A stretch of DNA of 64,000 bases from Mesorhizobium sp. (lineage in GTDB: Bacteria; Pseudomonadota; Alphaproteobacteria; Rhizobiales; Rhizobiaceae), in assembly GCF_023954305.1 (NCBI RefSeq), contig NZ_JAMLIG010000001.1, positions 1,116,001 through 1,180,000 of the forward strand, given 5' to 3'. Position 1 is the stretch's first letter; every line of letters begins with the position of its first letter. The notes under the pieces are model-generated. The model was not told the DNA's origin and did no database searches. It saw only the letters and a list, made by a program, of their open reading frames with translations. Below, piece after piece: positions 49,198-58,775 of the stretch. The position numbers and the translations under genes were made by a program.

Positions 49198-51701
49198 ACA
49201 TGGCCGCCCGCACCCTCTCCGCAAGCTCAGCGCTCCGCCGTCCTCTCGGCGTGGGCCAGCCGATCGTATACTGGCGACTCGGCTCGACGCAGGAAGCGCG
49301 CTACGACGTTGCCGACCAGCCGATGAAGGGCGAGATGGACCCCTTCTTCTTCCTGACCAAGCACAAGAACTTCATCCCGCACGAATATCCCTGCCGCACC
49401 CAGTTCGCGGCCGAGCGCCGTGGCAAGCGCCCGACGCCGACGGTCGAAGCCGCCGCGCACCGGGTCTGGCTGCCCTTCGCCTCGCCGCGCGTCGACCTGT
49501 CCGGTTTCTGGTTCCGCCCGACCGTCCTCGGCACCTGGGCCGAGACCACGATCGAAGCGCAGGCTGAGGGAGCGGCACGCCTGCGCCTGCGCACGTGCGG
49601 CGGGGCGATCATCCTCGTCAACGGACAGGAAGCCGGCTGGATGGCGCCCTACGGCCGCAACCTCGAATCGTCCGAGGAGTTCGAGGTGGCGCTGCGCGCC
49701 GGCGCCAACGAGATCCGCATCTGGTTCGACGACCTCGCCGAACGCGACGCCCGCTATTACTTCCAGCTCGATTATCTTTCCGGCCCTGCCGTGGCGCACG
49801 CGCTACCCGTCCCGGTCGATGCGGCTCTCGCCGATGCAATCGAAGCGGCGCTGGAGGGCATGCATTTCGAGCGGCCGGCCTATTCCGACGGCGAGGTGGC
49901 GCTGCTGCTCGACCGGCCGCTGCCGGTCGACGTCGGAGTCGCGGTCCAGATCGAGGGCGACTTCATGTCGATCGAGGCGCCGGTGCGCTTCGACATCGGA
50001 CTGCCGGCCGGCGCAACGCGCATCGCGGTGGCCGACACCGAGGCACTGCCTGCGGATTTCCGTCATTTCAAGGTGACGCTCTCGACCGGCGATTTCGCCG
50101 CGGCACGGACCTACGGCGTCGAGATCTGCCATGCCCGCCGCCAAGGGGAGGCCCCGGCGACGCTGAAGGCGCGCATCGACGAGGCCCTGGCGGAGGTCGC
50201 CGATCATGCCGAAGCCGACACGGTGCGGGCGCTGGCGCGGCTCGCCATCGGACGCCGGGGTGCCGAGACGGAGGCGATGATCGCCGGCGCGCTGCCGATG
50301 ATCGAGGACTGCCACGACTGCGCCGACTTCATCCTGGTGCCTCTGCTGTGGTCGCGGAAGGCCTATGCCGGCTCTCTCGATCCCGCGCTTTGCGAGCGGA
50401 TAGACCGCGCCATCCTCGGCTACCGTTACTGGATGGACGAGCCCGGCAACGACGTGCAGTGGTATTTCTCGGAAAACCACGCGCTGCTGTTTCACACCGC
50501 AGCGTATCTTGCCGGCCACATCCTGCCCGACGCCCGCTTTGTTCGATCCGGGCGTTTGGGACGGGAGCAGTCGGCGGTGGGAGCCGCCCGCGTGCGCGCC
50601 TGGCTCGATCATTTCGAAGCCTGGGAAATGGCCGAGTTCAACTCGGCGCCCTATTTCCCGATCGACCTCAAGGGTCTCTGCGCCCTCTACGCGCTGGCAC
50701 CCGACGCCGACATTTCCGCCCGCGCCGGCGCGGGGATCCTGCGACTGCTGGAGGTCGTGGCGCGCTCGGCCCATCATGGCATCCTGACCGGGGCGCAGGG
50801 CCGCTCCTACGAACACACGCTTCGCGCGTCGCGTTCGCTCGAACTGTCGGGCATCAGCCGCATGGTCTGGGGCAAGGGCAATTACGGCATGCGCTTCCAT
50901 GCCCTGCCGCAGCTGGCGCTGTGCCTGCGCGACCATCGGCTCGTTGTGCCCGGCGACCTCGCGGCGATCGCCTCGGTCGAAGACGACAGCGCCTGGGAAT
51001 GGTGCTTCGCACAGGGGCAGGACCGGTTCGCGCGGCTCTATCACCACAAGACCCGCGACCACGCCATGGGCAGCGCCGCCGGCTACCGCTGGAACCAGTG
51101 GGGCTATCAGGAGACGGTGATCCACATCCGTCTCGGCGACAATCCCGATGCACAGATCTGGATCAACCACCCCGGCGAAGTATTGCAGTCCGGCTATGGG
51201 CGTCCGTCCTACTGGGGCGGCAGCGGCACCCTGCCCCGGGTGCACCAGTATCGCGACCTGGCTGTCATCCGCTTCGACTGCTCCGACGAGCAGCCGGATT
51301 TTACCCATGCCTGGCTCCCGCAGAGCGCCTTCGACACGACGCGTGTCGCCGGCAATCTGGCACTGGCCGAGGCCGGCAACGCCTTCGTCATGCTGAAGTC
51401 GACTGCTCCCCTCGCACAGGTTGTCAGCGGGCCGACGGCCGGCAACGAGCTGCGCGTGGCCGGAAGGCAGGCGACCTGGATCGTCAGGCTGGGCAGCCGC
51501 GCTGCAGCCGGCTCTCTCGACGCATTCCATGCCTCGTTCTCGACGCTCGACGTCGTCGCCGGCGAGGGCGGAGCGCTTCTGGTCGAGGATCCGGAATACG
51601 GCCTCGTGCGCTTTGGCGCCGATGGCAGCGCGCGCGCGCAGGACAGGGTCGTCGACCCGTCACAATGGACGGTGCAAGGTCGGGCGACGCGCCTCGGATA
51701 G
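49194..51701 (+). CDS. Uncharacterised 835-aa putative carbohydrate-active protein
   Basis: I do not recognise the family. No signal peptide. The first ~220 residues look like a beta-sandwich of the kind before GH2/GH78 catalytic domains (LSGFWFRPTVLGTWAETTIE, RLRTCGGAIILVNGQEAGWM, ANEIRIWFDDLAERD). Residues about 350-690 look helical and toroid-like, rich in aromatic and acidic residues (YRYWMDEPGNDVQWYFSENH, FEAWEMAEFNSAPYFPIDL, RSYEHTLRASRSLELSG, HHKTRDHAMGSAAGYRWNQW). A beta-rich tail follows. It overlaps kduI by 4 bases and sits before the ABC genes. A new glycosidase or lyase acting on imported pectin fragments is the best guess. Confidence 0.72.
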   Translation: MNMAARTLSASSALRRPLGVGQPIVYWRLGSTQEARYDVADQPMKGEMDPFFFLTKHKNFIPHEYPCRTQFAAERRGKRPTPTVEAAAHRVWLPFASPRVDLSGFWFRPTVLGTWAETTIEAQAEGAARLRLRTCGGAIILVNGQEAGWMAPYGRNLESSEEFEVALRAGANEIRIWFDDLAERDARYYFQLDYLSGPAVAHALPVPVDAALADAIEAALEGMHFERPAYSDGEVALLLDRPLPVDVGVAVQIEGDFMSIEAPVRFDIGLPAGATRIAVADTEALPADFRHFKVTLSTGDFAAARTYGVEICHARRQGEAPATLKARIDEALAEVADHAEADTVRALARLAIGRRGAETEAMIAGALPMIEDCHDCADFILVPLLWSRKAYAGSLDPALCERIDRAILGYRYWMDEPGNDVQWYFSENHALLFHTAAYLAGHILPDARFVRSGRLGREQSAVGAARVRAWLDHFEAWEMAEFNSAPYFPIDLKGLCALYALAPDADISARAGAGILRLLEVVARSAHHGILTGAQGRSYEHTLRASRSLELSGISRMVWGKGNYGMRFHALPQLALCLRDHRLVVPGDLAAIASVEDDSAWEWCFAQGQDRFARLYHHKTRDHAMGSAAGYRWNQWGYQETVIHIRLGDNPDAQIWINHPGEVLQSGYGRPSYWGGSGTLPRVHQYRDLAVIRFDCSDEQPDFTHAWLPQSAFDTTRVAGNLALAEAGNAFVMLKSTAPLAQVVSGPTAGNELRVAGRQATWIVRLGSRAAAGSLDAFHASFSTLDVVAGEGGALLVEDPEYGLVRFGADGSARAQDRVVDPSQWTVQGRATRLG

Positions 51702-51795
51702 GAGTTCTTGAAACTGGCCCGCGGGAGGAATGCGGGCCGGGCGAGACGACACAACTGGTCAGCGGGAACGACCCGCGTTTTGGGAGGAGACTGAA

Positions 51796-53061
51796 ATGAG
51801 AAAGACAGGAACCGTTCTGGCGGCCATGGCCGCGAGCCTGCTGGCTACCAGCGCGCTCGCCGGCGAGATCAGGGTCATGTGGTATTCCGACGGCGTCGAG
51901 GGCGAGGTCATCCAGGACCTGCTCAACCGCTTCATGAAGGACAACCCGGACATCAAGGTGACGCTCGACAACGTCGCCTACAAGGTCATCCAGGAGCAGC
52001 TGCCGATCCAGCTCGAATCCGGACAGGGCCCCGACATCGCGCGCGTCACCAATCTCAAGGAGCTGGCACAGCACTGGCTCGACCTGCGCCCGCACCTCGC
52101 CGACGCCAAATACTGGGAGGACAATTTCGGCGGCCAGGCCGACTGGATGCGCCCGGACGGCTCCGACGCGATCACTGGCTTCATGACGCAGCTAACGCTC
52201 ACCGGCGGCTTCGCCAACAAGACCCTGTTCGAACAGGCGGGCGTCGCCCTGCCCGGCGACAAGGCCACCTGGGACGACTGGGTCAAGGCGTCGGCCGAGG
52301 TGATGAAGAGCCAGCAGACCGCGGCCGCCTTCGGCATCGACCGGTCCGGCCATCGCATCTCGGGCCCGAACGTCTCCTACGGGGCCAACTACATCGGCGC
52401 CGACGGCAAGCCCGCCAAGGTGGACGACGGCACCAAGGCCTTCGCCACCCGGCTGGTCGACTGGACCGCGCAGGGCCTGATGCTGAAGGAGACCTGGGTC
52501 TCGGCCGCCGGCTCGACCTACCGGGCCGCCGCCGACGATTTCATCAACGCGCAGATCCCGTTCTACTATTCGGGCAGCTGGCAGGTCGCCAACCTGTCGA
52601 CCAAGATCGGCGACAGCTTCGACTGGGTGGCGACGGGTTCGCCCTGCGGCACGGCGGGTTGCTCCGGCCTCAAGGGCGGCGCCGCCCTCGTCGCCATCAA
52701 ATACACCAAGAACCCGGCCGACGTGGCGAAGGTGATGGAATATCTCGCCAGCGAGGCGGTGGTGAAGGAGTTCTCCGAGCGGACCCTGTTCCTGCCAGCC
52801 CACAAGGCCGTCGTGGAGAAGGGCGGCCTGAGCTGGGTTACGCAGGACAAGAATGTCGGCCCCGCGCTCGACGCTTTCGTGAAGTCGTCCGCCGAGACGC
52901 TTCCGGCCTCCGACGCGCTGCCGGCGTGGAAGTGGGCGTCCGCCTATTACGGCGCCCTCGTCACCCGCATCAGTCAGGTCATGGCCGGGGAAATGTCGCT
53001 CGACGACGCCTGGGCCAAGATCGATCAGGACATCGCCGACAAGGTCGCCCAGGCGAAGTGA
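51796..53061 (+). CDS. ABC transporter extracellular solute-binding protein (family 1)
   Basis: 421-aa secreted protein with a signal peptide (1-22, cleaved near ALA-GEIR). The mature start IRVMWYSDGVEGEVIQDLLNRF then VPYK-like VAYKVIQEQLPIQLESGQGPDIARV is the typical SBP_bac_1 pattern for oligosaccharides. GGGAGGAGA precedes the ATG. Together with the two MalFG-type permeases and the ATPase it imports an oligosaccharide, probably the unsaturated disaccharide cleaved by the GH105 enzyme (inferred from operon content). Confidence 0.9.
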   Translation: MRKTGTVLAAMAASLLATSALAGEIRVMWYSDGVEGEVIQDLLNRFMKDNPDIKVTLDNVAYKVIQEQLPIQLESGQGPDIARVTNLKELAQHWLDLRPHLADAKYWEDNFGGQADWMRPDGSDAITGFMTQLTLTGGFANKTLFEQAGVALPGDKATWDDWVKASAEVMKSQQTAAAFGIDRSGHRISGPNVSYGANYIGADGKPAKVDDGTKAFATRLVDWTAQGLMLKETWVSAAGSTYRAAADDFINAQIPFYYSGSWQVANLSTKIGDSFDWVATGSPCGTAGCSGLKGGAALVAIKYTKNPADVAKVMEYLASEAVVKEFSERTLFLPAHKAVVEKGGLSWVTQDKNVGPALDAFVKSSAETLPASDALPAWKWASAYYGALVTRISQVMAGEMSLDDAWAKIDQDIADKVAQAK

Positions 53062-53063
53062 CG

Positions 53064-54080
53064 ATGTTCGCCCCGGTCGGAAAGGCACTCGGCGCCGCGG
53101 TGGCGGCGCCGGTCAGCTGGCTGGCGTCGGCCGTCAACCCGCCGCTCAAGGCGTGGCAGAGGGCGACCGGCACCAACGGCATGGCCGCGTTCTTCCTCGC
53201 CCCGAACATGGCGATCTTCGGGGTGTTCGTGCTGACGCCGTTCGTGATCAATTTCTTCTATTCGGCGACTTCGGGGAACGCCTTCTTCCTCGGAGACCGC
53301 ACGTTCGTGGGGACCGAGCAGTACGAGCGGCTGTTCGATTGCGCCAGCTATCTCGACCCCTCGACCTGCCGGGAGGACCTGTTCTGGAAGGCGGTGCAGA
53401 ACACCGGCCTCTTCGTCGTCCTGCAGGTCGCGCTGATGACGGTCGTGTCCATCATCACGGCGCTGATCCTCAACCGCGAGATCGCCGCGCGCAGCTTCTG
53501 GCGCGCCGTCTTCTTCTTTCCGGTGTTGCTGTCGCCGGTCGTTGTCGGCCTGATCTGGCGCTGGATCCTGCAGCGGCAGGGCCTGCTCAACTACATGCTC
53601 TACTCCGTGGGGCTCGAACCGCACGACTGGCTGATCGAACGCGGCTCGGCCTTCACCGCCGCCGTCACCGTCTCGGTCTGGGCGCATATGGGCTTCTATA
53701 CGCTGATCCTTCTGGCCGGCCTGCAGGCCATTCCGCGCGACCTCTACGAGGCGGCGGAGATGGACGGCACGCGGCCGGCGCGTGTCTTCTGGCGCATCAC
53801 CCTGCCGCTTCTGATGCCGAGCCTGCTGGTCGTCGTCATCCTCACGCTCATCCGCGCGGTCCAGATCTTCGACGAGGTCTACGTGCTTACCGGCGGCGGA
53901 CCGGGCACCTCGACACTCTATCTCACGCAATACATCTACGAGGTCGGCTTCGCCTCGCTGCTGCGCAATCCCGGCCTCGCCGCGGCCGCCTCGATCCTGA
54001 TGGGCGCCGTCCTGGTGGTGCTGACGCTGGTCCAGCTTCAGCTCGGTCGGCGTGGCGAAAAGAAGGGAGCACGCGAATGA
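53064..54080 (+). CDS. Carbohydrate ABC transporter permease (MalF/UgpA type)
   Basis: 338-aa membrane protein with an N-terminal amphipathic extension and six to seven helices. The EAA loop is EAAEMDGTRPARVFWRITLP, and FDEVYVLTGGGPGTSTLYLTQYIY precedes the last helix. The start is 2 bases after the binding-protein stop. It contacts the ATPase via the EAA loop. Confidence 0.9.
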   Translation: MFAPVGKALGAAVAAPVSWLASAVNPPLKAWQRATGTNGMAAFFLAPNMAIFGVFVLTPFVINFFYSATSGNAFFLGDRTFVGTEQYERLFDCASYLDPSTCREDLFWKAVQNTGLFVVLQVALMTVVSIITALILNREIAARSFWRAVFFFPVLLSPVVVGLIWRWILQRQGLLNYMLYSVGLEPHDWLIERGSAFTAAVTVSVWAHMGFYTLILLAGLQAIPRDLYEAAEMDGTRPARVFWRITLPLLMPSLLVVVILTLIRAVQIFDEVYVLTGGGPGTSTLYLTQYIYEVGFASLLRNPGLAAAASILMGAVLVVLTLVQLQLGRRGEKKGARE

Positions 54081-55129
54081 GCGCCGTCGTCTCCTTCCTC
54101 ACCCGCCGGCGCGGCGGCAAGGGCTGGCACTGGACGGACGTCGTCACCTGGGTGTGGCTCGTCGGCGGCCTGATCGTCATGTTCGGCCCGGCGGTCTGGC
54201 TGATCGCCTCCTCCTTCAAGACACCGGCGCAGCTCGCCGAGTTTCCGCCGACGATCCTGCCCTATGTCGGCCAGCAGGCGACGGTCGAAGGCTACGACAA
54301 GCCTCTGACCCTCTACACGGTGAAGATGCCGGACGGGACGAGCCGGGTGCTCGCCGAAGTGCGGCGCGTCGGCATCGTCTCGCAGATGGTCGACCCGGCC
54401 GCGCCCGGCGAGATCGTCAAGGTCAACATCGCCGACCGCACGCCGGTGCGCGAGGTCGGCCTGGCGACCGAGAACTACGTCGTCCCGCTGGAGCAAAACG
54501 ATTTCCTGCTCTACCTGCGCAACTCGGTCTTCGTCACCTTCATGGCGACGATCATCACGTTGCTCACCAACTCGATGGCGGCCTTCGCGCTGTCGAAATA
54601 CCGCTTCCCCGGACGCAACGCGGTGATGCTGCTCATCGTCGGCACGCTGATGGTGCCGCTGTCGGTCGTGCTGGTGCCGCTCTATTCCGTGGTCAGCGCG
54701 GTCGGTCTCTACGATTCGCTGTGGGGAATCATCCTGCCGACGGTGGCGACGCCCACCGGCGTGTTCCTGCTGCGCCAGTATATGCTGACCATCCCCGACG
54801 AGCTGCTCGACGCGGCACGCATGGACAATGCGTCGGAGTGGCAGATCTACTGGCGCATCGTCCTGCCGCTGGCGGCGCCGGCGCTCGCCGTCCTCGCCAT
54901 CTTCTCGGTCGTCTGGCGCTGGAACGACTTCCTGTGGCCGCTGGTAGTGCTGTCCCGAAAGGAGCTCTACACGCTGCAGGTCGGCCTCAACACCTATGCG
55001 GGCGAGCTCAACGTGCAATGGCACTACATCCTGGCCATGACGGTCGTGACGATGATCCCCGTCGTGCTCGTCTTCGTCTTCCTGCAACGATTCATCACCT
55101 CCGGCATCGCCGGCAGCGGTCTGAAATAG
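54077..55129 (+). CDS. Carbohydrate ABC transporter permease (MalG/UgpE type) with large periplasmic insert
   Basis: 350-aa membrane protein, about 60-80 residues longer than typical MalG/UgpE. The extra part lies between helix 1 (about 23-45) and the next helix (about 155), and is beta-rich (TLYTVKMPDGTSRVLAEVRR, VKVNIADRTPVREVGL). The remainder is standard: LLTNSMAAFALSKYRFPGR and EAA-loop equivalent DAARMDNASEWQIYWRIVLP. It overlaps the previous gene by 4 bases. Confidence 0.9.
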   Translation: MSAVVSFLTRRRGGKGWHWTDVVTWVWLVGGLIVMFGPAVWLIASSFKTPAQLAEFPPTILPYVGQQATVEGYDKPLTLYTVKMPDGTSRVLAEVRRVGIVSQMVDPAAPGEIVKVNIADRTPVREVGLATENYVVPLEQNDFLLYLRNSVFVTFMATIITLLTNSMAAFALSKYRFPGRNAVMLLIVGTLMVPLSVVLVPLYSVVSAVGLYDSLWGIILPTVATPTGVFLLRQYMLTIPDELLDAARMDNASEWQIYWRIVLPLAAPALAVLAIFSVVWRWNDFLWPLVVLSRKELYTLQVGLNTYAGELNVQWHYILAMTVVTMIPVVLVFVFLQRFITSGIAGSGLK

Positions 55130-55137
55130 GCACGATC

Positions 55138-56229
55138 ATGGGACAGATTAGGCTCACCGACATCGACCGCGCCTATGGCAAGCTGAAGATCCTGCACGGC
55201 ATCAGCCTCGCCATCGAGGACGGCGAGTTCGTCGTTCTGGTCGGCCCCTCCGGCTGCGGCAAGTCAACTCTTCTGCGCCTCATTGCTGGGCTCGACCAGC
55301 CGACGGGCGGCACGATCGAGATCGACGGCAAGGACGCGACTAAGGTCTCGGCCGCCCAGCGCGGTCTCGCCATGGTGTTCCAGTCCTACGCGCTCTACCC
55401 GCACATGACGGTGCGACAGAACCTCGCCTTCGGCCTGGAAAACCAGCGGATGGCGAAGGAGGAGATCGCGAGCCGTATCGCTGAAGCCGCCCGCATGCTG
55501 GAGATCGAGCCCTATCTCGACCGGCGACCGGGCCAGCTGTCCGGCGGCCAAAAGCAGCGCGTCGCGATCGGCCGCGCCGTGGTGCGCAACCCGACCGCCT
55601 TCCTGCTCGACGAGCCCTTGTCCAACCTCGACGCCGAATTGCGCATCTCGACGCGGGCCGAGCTCGCCGCGCTGCACGAGCGGCTGAAGACCACGATGAT
55701 CTACGTGACCCACGACCAGATCGAGGCGATGACACTGGCGGACCGCATCGTCGTCATGCGTTCCGGCCGCATCGAGCAGGTCGGCCGCCCGCTCGACCTC
55801 TACAATTCGCCGGCGAACCTGTTCGTCGCGGGCTTCATCGGTGCGCCTCGGATGAATTTGATGGAGGTCAGGGTAAAGGCGGCCGGTCCCGCCTCGGTCA
55901 CCGTCGAGGGACCCGGCTTCGTCGCCACCTGCCCCGCGGACGGATCGCGCCTGGCGGCCGGCGACAAGGCGACGCTCGGGGTGCGCCCGCACGACATCGC
56001 CGTCGCCGCGGACGGAGGGGTCGAGGCCACGGTAACGCTGATCGAGGCGCTCGGTCCCGAAACCGTGGTCCATGCCAGCCTGCCCGATGCGACGAAGCTG
56101 GTCGCGGTGCTCGCCGGCCAGGACGTCGCCGCTTCCGGCGGGAGCCTGCCGCTCGCGCTCGATCGCGGCCGGATGCACGTCTTCGACAAGGACGGCGCGC
56201 GCGTTCCCGACGCTCAGCTGGCGAGGTAG
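55138..56229 (+). CDS. ABC transporter ATP-binding protein (UgpC/MalK type)
   Basis: 363-aa ATPase: Walker A GPSGCGKST, Q-loop VFQSYALYPHMTV, signature LSGGQKQRVAIGRA, Walker B FLLDEPLSNLDA and H-loop VTHDQIEAMT. A C-terminal TOBE/regulatory domain (ATLGVRPHDIAVA) follows. It energises the preceding permeases. Its last 16 bases overlap the convergent esterase gene. Confidence 0.92.
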   Translation: MGQIRLTDIDRAYGKLKILHGISLAIEDGEFVVLVGPSGCGKSTLLRLIAGLDQPTGGTIEIDGKDATKVSAAQRGLAMVFQSYALYPHMTVRQNLAFGLENQRMAKEEIASRIAEAARMLEIEPYLDRRPGQLSGGQKQRVAIGRAVVRNPTAFLLDEPLSNLDAELRISTRAELAALHERLKTTMIYVTHDQIEAMTLADRIVVMRSGRIEQVGRPLDLYNSPANLFVAGFIGAPRMNLMEVRVKAAGPASVTVEGPGFVATCPADGSRLAAGDKATLGVRPHDIAVAADGGVEATVTLIEALGPETVVHASLPDATKLVAVLAGQDVAASGGSLPLALDRGRMHVFDKDGARVPDAQLAR

Positions 56230-57113
56230 CGCTCGAGAAAGGAAAACACGGCGGCACGCATCGCCGGCGTCTCGACATGGCCGCTACGCGGCTCGCGCAA
56301 CACCGTCAGGCGGTGGGCCACGCCCGCTCGCGCGTAGGCCGCCCGCGTCTCGGCGAGCGCGCGGTCGACGGCGGGCGGCGGCGTCAGCGGGTCCTCGTCG
56401 CCGATGGCGATCAGCTGCGGCCGCGGCGCGACCATGCCGGCGATGATACCGTTGGAGGCGATCTCCAGCAGGCCCGGAACCGTCAGGTAGATGCCATGCA
56501 GATCGTGCCCCCCGGTCTCGATCAGCGTGGCGAAATCGGCGTAGCAGCACAGATGCGCGACGCAGGCGATGCGCGGCTCGACGGCGGCGAGCCAATAGCC
56601 GAGGGTCGCTCCCATCGACAGGCCGAACACGCCGAACCTGTCGGCCGCGACATCCTCCCGCGCGGCCAGCCATTCGAATGCCGACTGCTGCTCGCCCATC
56701 ATCTGGCCCGCGAGCGACCGGCCCCGCCAGAGGCAGGCTTTGGTGCGGGCGCTTTCGTTCGGTTCCGCCCGGGTGCCGAAAGAAGGCATCTCGATCATCA
56801 GCGTGACGAAACCGCGGCGGGCGAATTCCGGACCGAGCGGCGCCAGCAGCGCCGGCCGGCCGTCGAGCAGTTCGCCGGCGCCGATGTCGTAGCGCGCCCC
56901 ATGCGCATGGATGTAGAGGAGGCTCGGCCAGCGTCCGGCCGCGATGGGCCGGGTCAGCACGCCGCGCACCGCCTCGCCGTCGGCGGTGACGAAACCCAGG
57001 CGCTCGACCGCATAACCGTCACCCGTTTCGACCTGCCGCGACGTCGGAGCAAGCGGATGCCTGCCGATTTCGAAGGCTGTTCGCAGCCTGTCGCGCCGAG
57101 ACGTCGAATCCAT
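56214..57113 (-). CDS. Alpha/beta hydrolase, acetyl-esterase/dienelactone-hydrolase-like
   Basis: 299-aa cytoplasmic hydrolase. The nucleophile elbow is GVFGLSMGATLGYWLA, the acid is probably in AIGDEDPLTPP and the histidine in PRSGHVETPA. The oxyanion region is LYIHAHGARYDIG. Convergent with the pectin-oligosaccharide ABC operon (16-bp overlap), it may remove acetyl or other ester groups from imported pectic fragments (inference). No lipase-type signal peptide. Confidence 0.82.
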   Translation of the reverse strand: MDSTSRRDRLRTAFEIGRHPLAPTSRQVETGDGYAVERLGFVTADGEAVRGVLTRPIAAGRWPSLLYIHAHGARYDIGAGELLDGRPALLAPLGPEFARRGFVTLMIEMPSFGTRAEPNESARTKACLWRGRSLAGQMMGEQQSAFEWLAAREDVAADRFGVFGLSMGATLGYWLAAVEPRIACVAHLCCYADFATLIETGGHDLHGIYLTVPGLLEIASNGIIAGMVAPRPQLIAIGDEDPLTPPPAVDRALAETRAAYARAGVAHRLTVLREPRSGHVETPAMRAAVFSFLERYLAS

Positions 57114-57222
57114 GAAGGGAATCGAAACCGAACGCGCGTCGTCGTCAAGCCGTGCCTGCCCCGCAGACCGAACTGGCGCCGGCCGGCAGCACGGCGATCA
57201 AAGGGCTCGGACGGGCCGTTTC

Positions 57223-58719
57223 CTATCGAGCGAATCTTTCCCGGAGTTCCCGACGCAACACTTTCCCATAGGCGTTCTTCGGCAGTTCCGGCACGACGAA
57301 GACATGCTTCGGCTTCTTGAAGCTGGCGAGGTGCTGCTTGGAGAAGGCGAGCAGGGCCGCGTCGTCGAGCGCCGGATCGTCGGTAACGACCGCGACCCCG
57401 ACACTCTCCCCCCATTCGCTGTCGGGCAGGCCGAAGGCGATGACCTCGCGCACGGAAGGATGCGCGGCGAGCACGTCCTCGATCTCCTTCGGATAGATGT
57501 TGGTGCCGCCCGAGATGATCGTGTCGTGTCGCCGGTCGAGCACGCGCAGCCGACCGCCCGAATCGAAATGGCCGATGTCGCCGGTGTGCAGCCAGCCGCC
57601 CTTGAGCGCCTTCGCGGTGGCCTCCGGATTGCGCCAGTAGCCCTTCATCACCACGTCGCCGCGCACGCAGATCTCGCCGTCGCCGCCGGGCGGCACGTCG
57701 CGATCCTCCTCGTCGACGAGCCGCACTTCGACGCCGCTGCGCACATAGCCGGCCGACACCAGCGTCTCGTCGTCGGCCCCGAGATGCGCCTCGCCCGGCA
57801 GGTAGGAGATCGTCATCGGCGCCTCGCCCTGCCCGTAGAGCTGGTGGAAGATCGGACCGAAGCGCGCGACCGCGGCGCGGATATGCTCGAGATGGATCGT
57901 CGCTCCGCCATAGATGACGCCGCGCAGGGTTCCGATGTCTTCACGCGGCGCGGCGTCCAGGAAGCGCACGATCATCGTCGGCGCGACGAAGGCGATTGCC
58001 GTGATGCCCTCCCGCGCGACCGTGTCGAACACCTCGTCCGGGCGGAAATTCGCGCGGTCGTAGATGAGGTTGCGGGCGCCGCGCGCCAACGAGGGGATCA
58101 GGTATAGCCCGCTGCCGTGCGACAGCGGCGCGACATGCAGCACGCGGTCGCTTTCATGGAAGTCGAACACGTCGGCGAGGCAGTTGACCGAGGCGGCGAT
58201 CAGGTTGCGATGCGACAGCGTCGCGCCCTTCGGCTTTCCCGTCGTGCCGGACGTGTAGAAGATCCAAGCCGAGTCGTCGGGTTCGACCACGGTCGCCTCC
58301 GGCGCATGAGACAAGGGCGTAGGCAAGGCGAAATCCTCGATCGCGATGATGCGCGGTTTCGCGTCCCCTTCCAGAGACGCTTCCAGCGCTTCGACATGCT
58401 CGCCATGCGTGAAGATGAGCTTCGGCCCGGCGTCGCCGGCGATCCAGGCGACCTCGCGCGGGTGCAGCTTGGCGTTGACGGGAACCACGACGAGCCCCGC
58501 GCGCATGATCGCCATGAGCAGGACGGGGAACTCGAAGCCGTTCTTCAGGAACAGCAGCACCCGGTCGCCGCGGATGCAACCTTGCTGGGCAAGCCATTCG
58601 CCGAGCGCGGCGCAGGTGCGGTCGAATACGCTGTATGTAAGGCTTATCTTACCATACGATACAGCGATCTCGTCCTTGCGCCGCCGGATCGCGTCGGCAA
58701 GCATCGTGTAGACGTTCAT
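57223..58719 (-). CDS. AMP-dependent acyl-CoA synthetase/ligase
   Basis: 498-aa ANL-superfamily ligase. The P-loop is YTSGTTGKPKGATLSH, A5 is YGQGEAPMTI, A7 is LHTGDIGHFDSGGRL, A8 is RHDTIISGGTNIYPKEIED and the catalytic lysine lies in PKNAYGKVLRREL. It forms an acyl- or aryl-CoA from a carboxylate. GEAPMT in A5 is unlike fatty-acid ligases and fits an aromatic or small acid. The ATG at 58719 (MNVYTMLAD) is preferred over 58740. It is last in the leftward TetR-FAH-cupin-ligase group. Confidence 0.87.
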   Translation of the reverse strand: MNVYTMLADAIRRRKDEIAVSYGKISLTYSVFDRTCAALGEWLAQQGCIRGDRVLLFLKNGFEFPVLLMAIMRAGLVVVPVNAKLHPREVAWIAGDAGPKLIFTHGEHVEALEASLEGDAKPRIIAIEDFALPTPLSHAPEATVVEPDDSAWIFYTSGTTGKPKGATLSHRNLIAASVNCLADVFDFHESDRVLHVAPLSHGSGLYLIPSLARGARNLIYDRANFRPDEVFDTVAREGITAIAFVAPTMIVRFLDAAPREDIGTLRGVIYGGATIHLEHIRAAVARFGPIFHQLYGQGEAPMTISYLPGEAHLGADDETLVSAGYVRSGVEVRLVDEEDRDVPPGGDGEICVRGDVVMKGYWRNPEATAKALKGGWLHTGDIGHFDSGGRLRVLDRRHDTIISGGTNIYPKEIEDVLAAHPSVREVIAFGLPDSEWGESVGVAVVTDDPALDDAALLAFSKQHLASFKKPKHVFVVPELPKNAYGKVLRRELRERFAR

Positions 58720-58775
58720 CGAACTTCGCTTCCCCTCCACCGGGCTATCGCATCGCGCGACTCAGGCTCCCCGGC

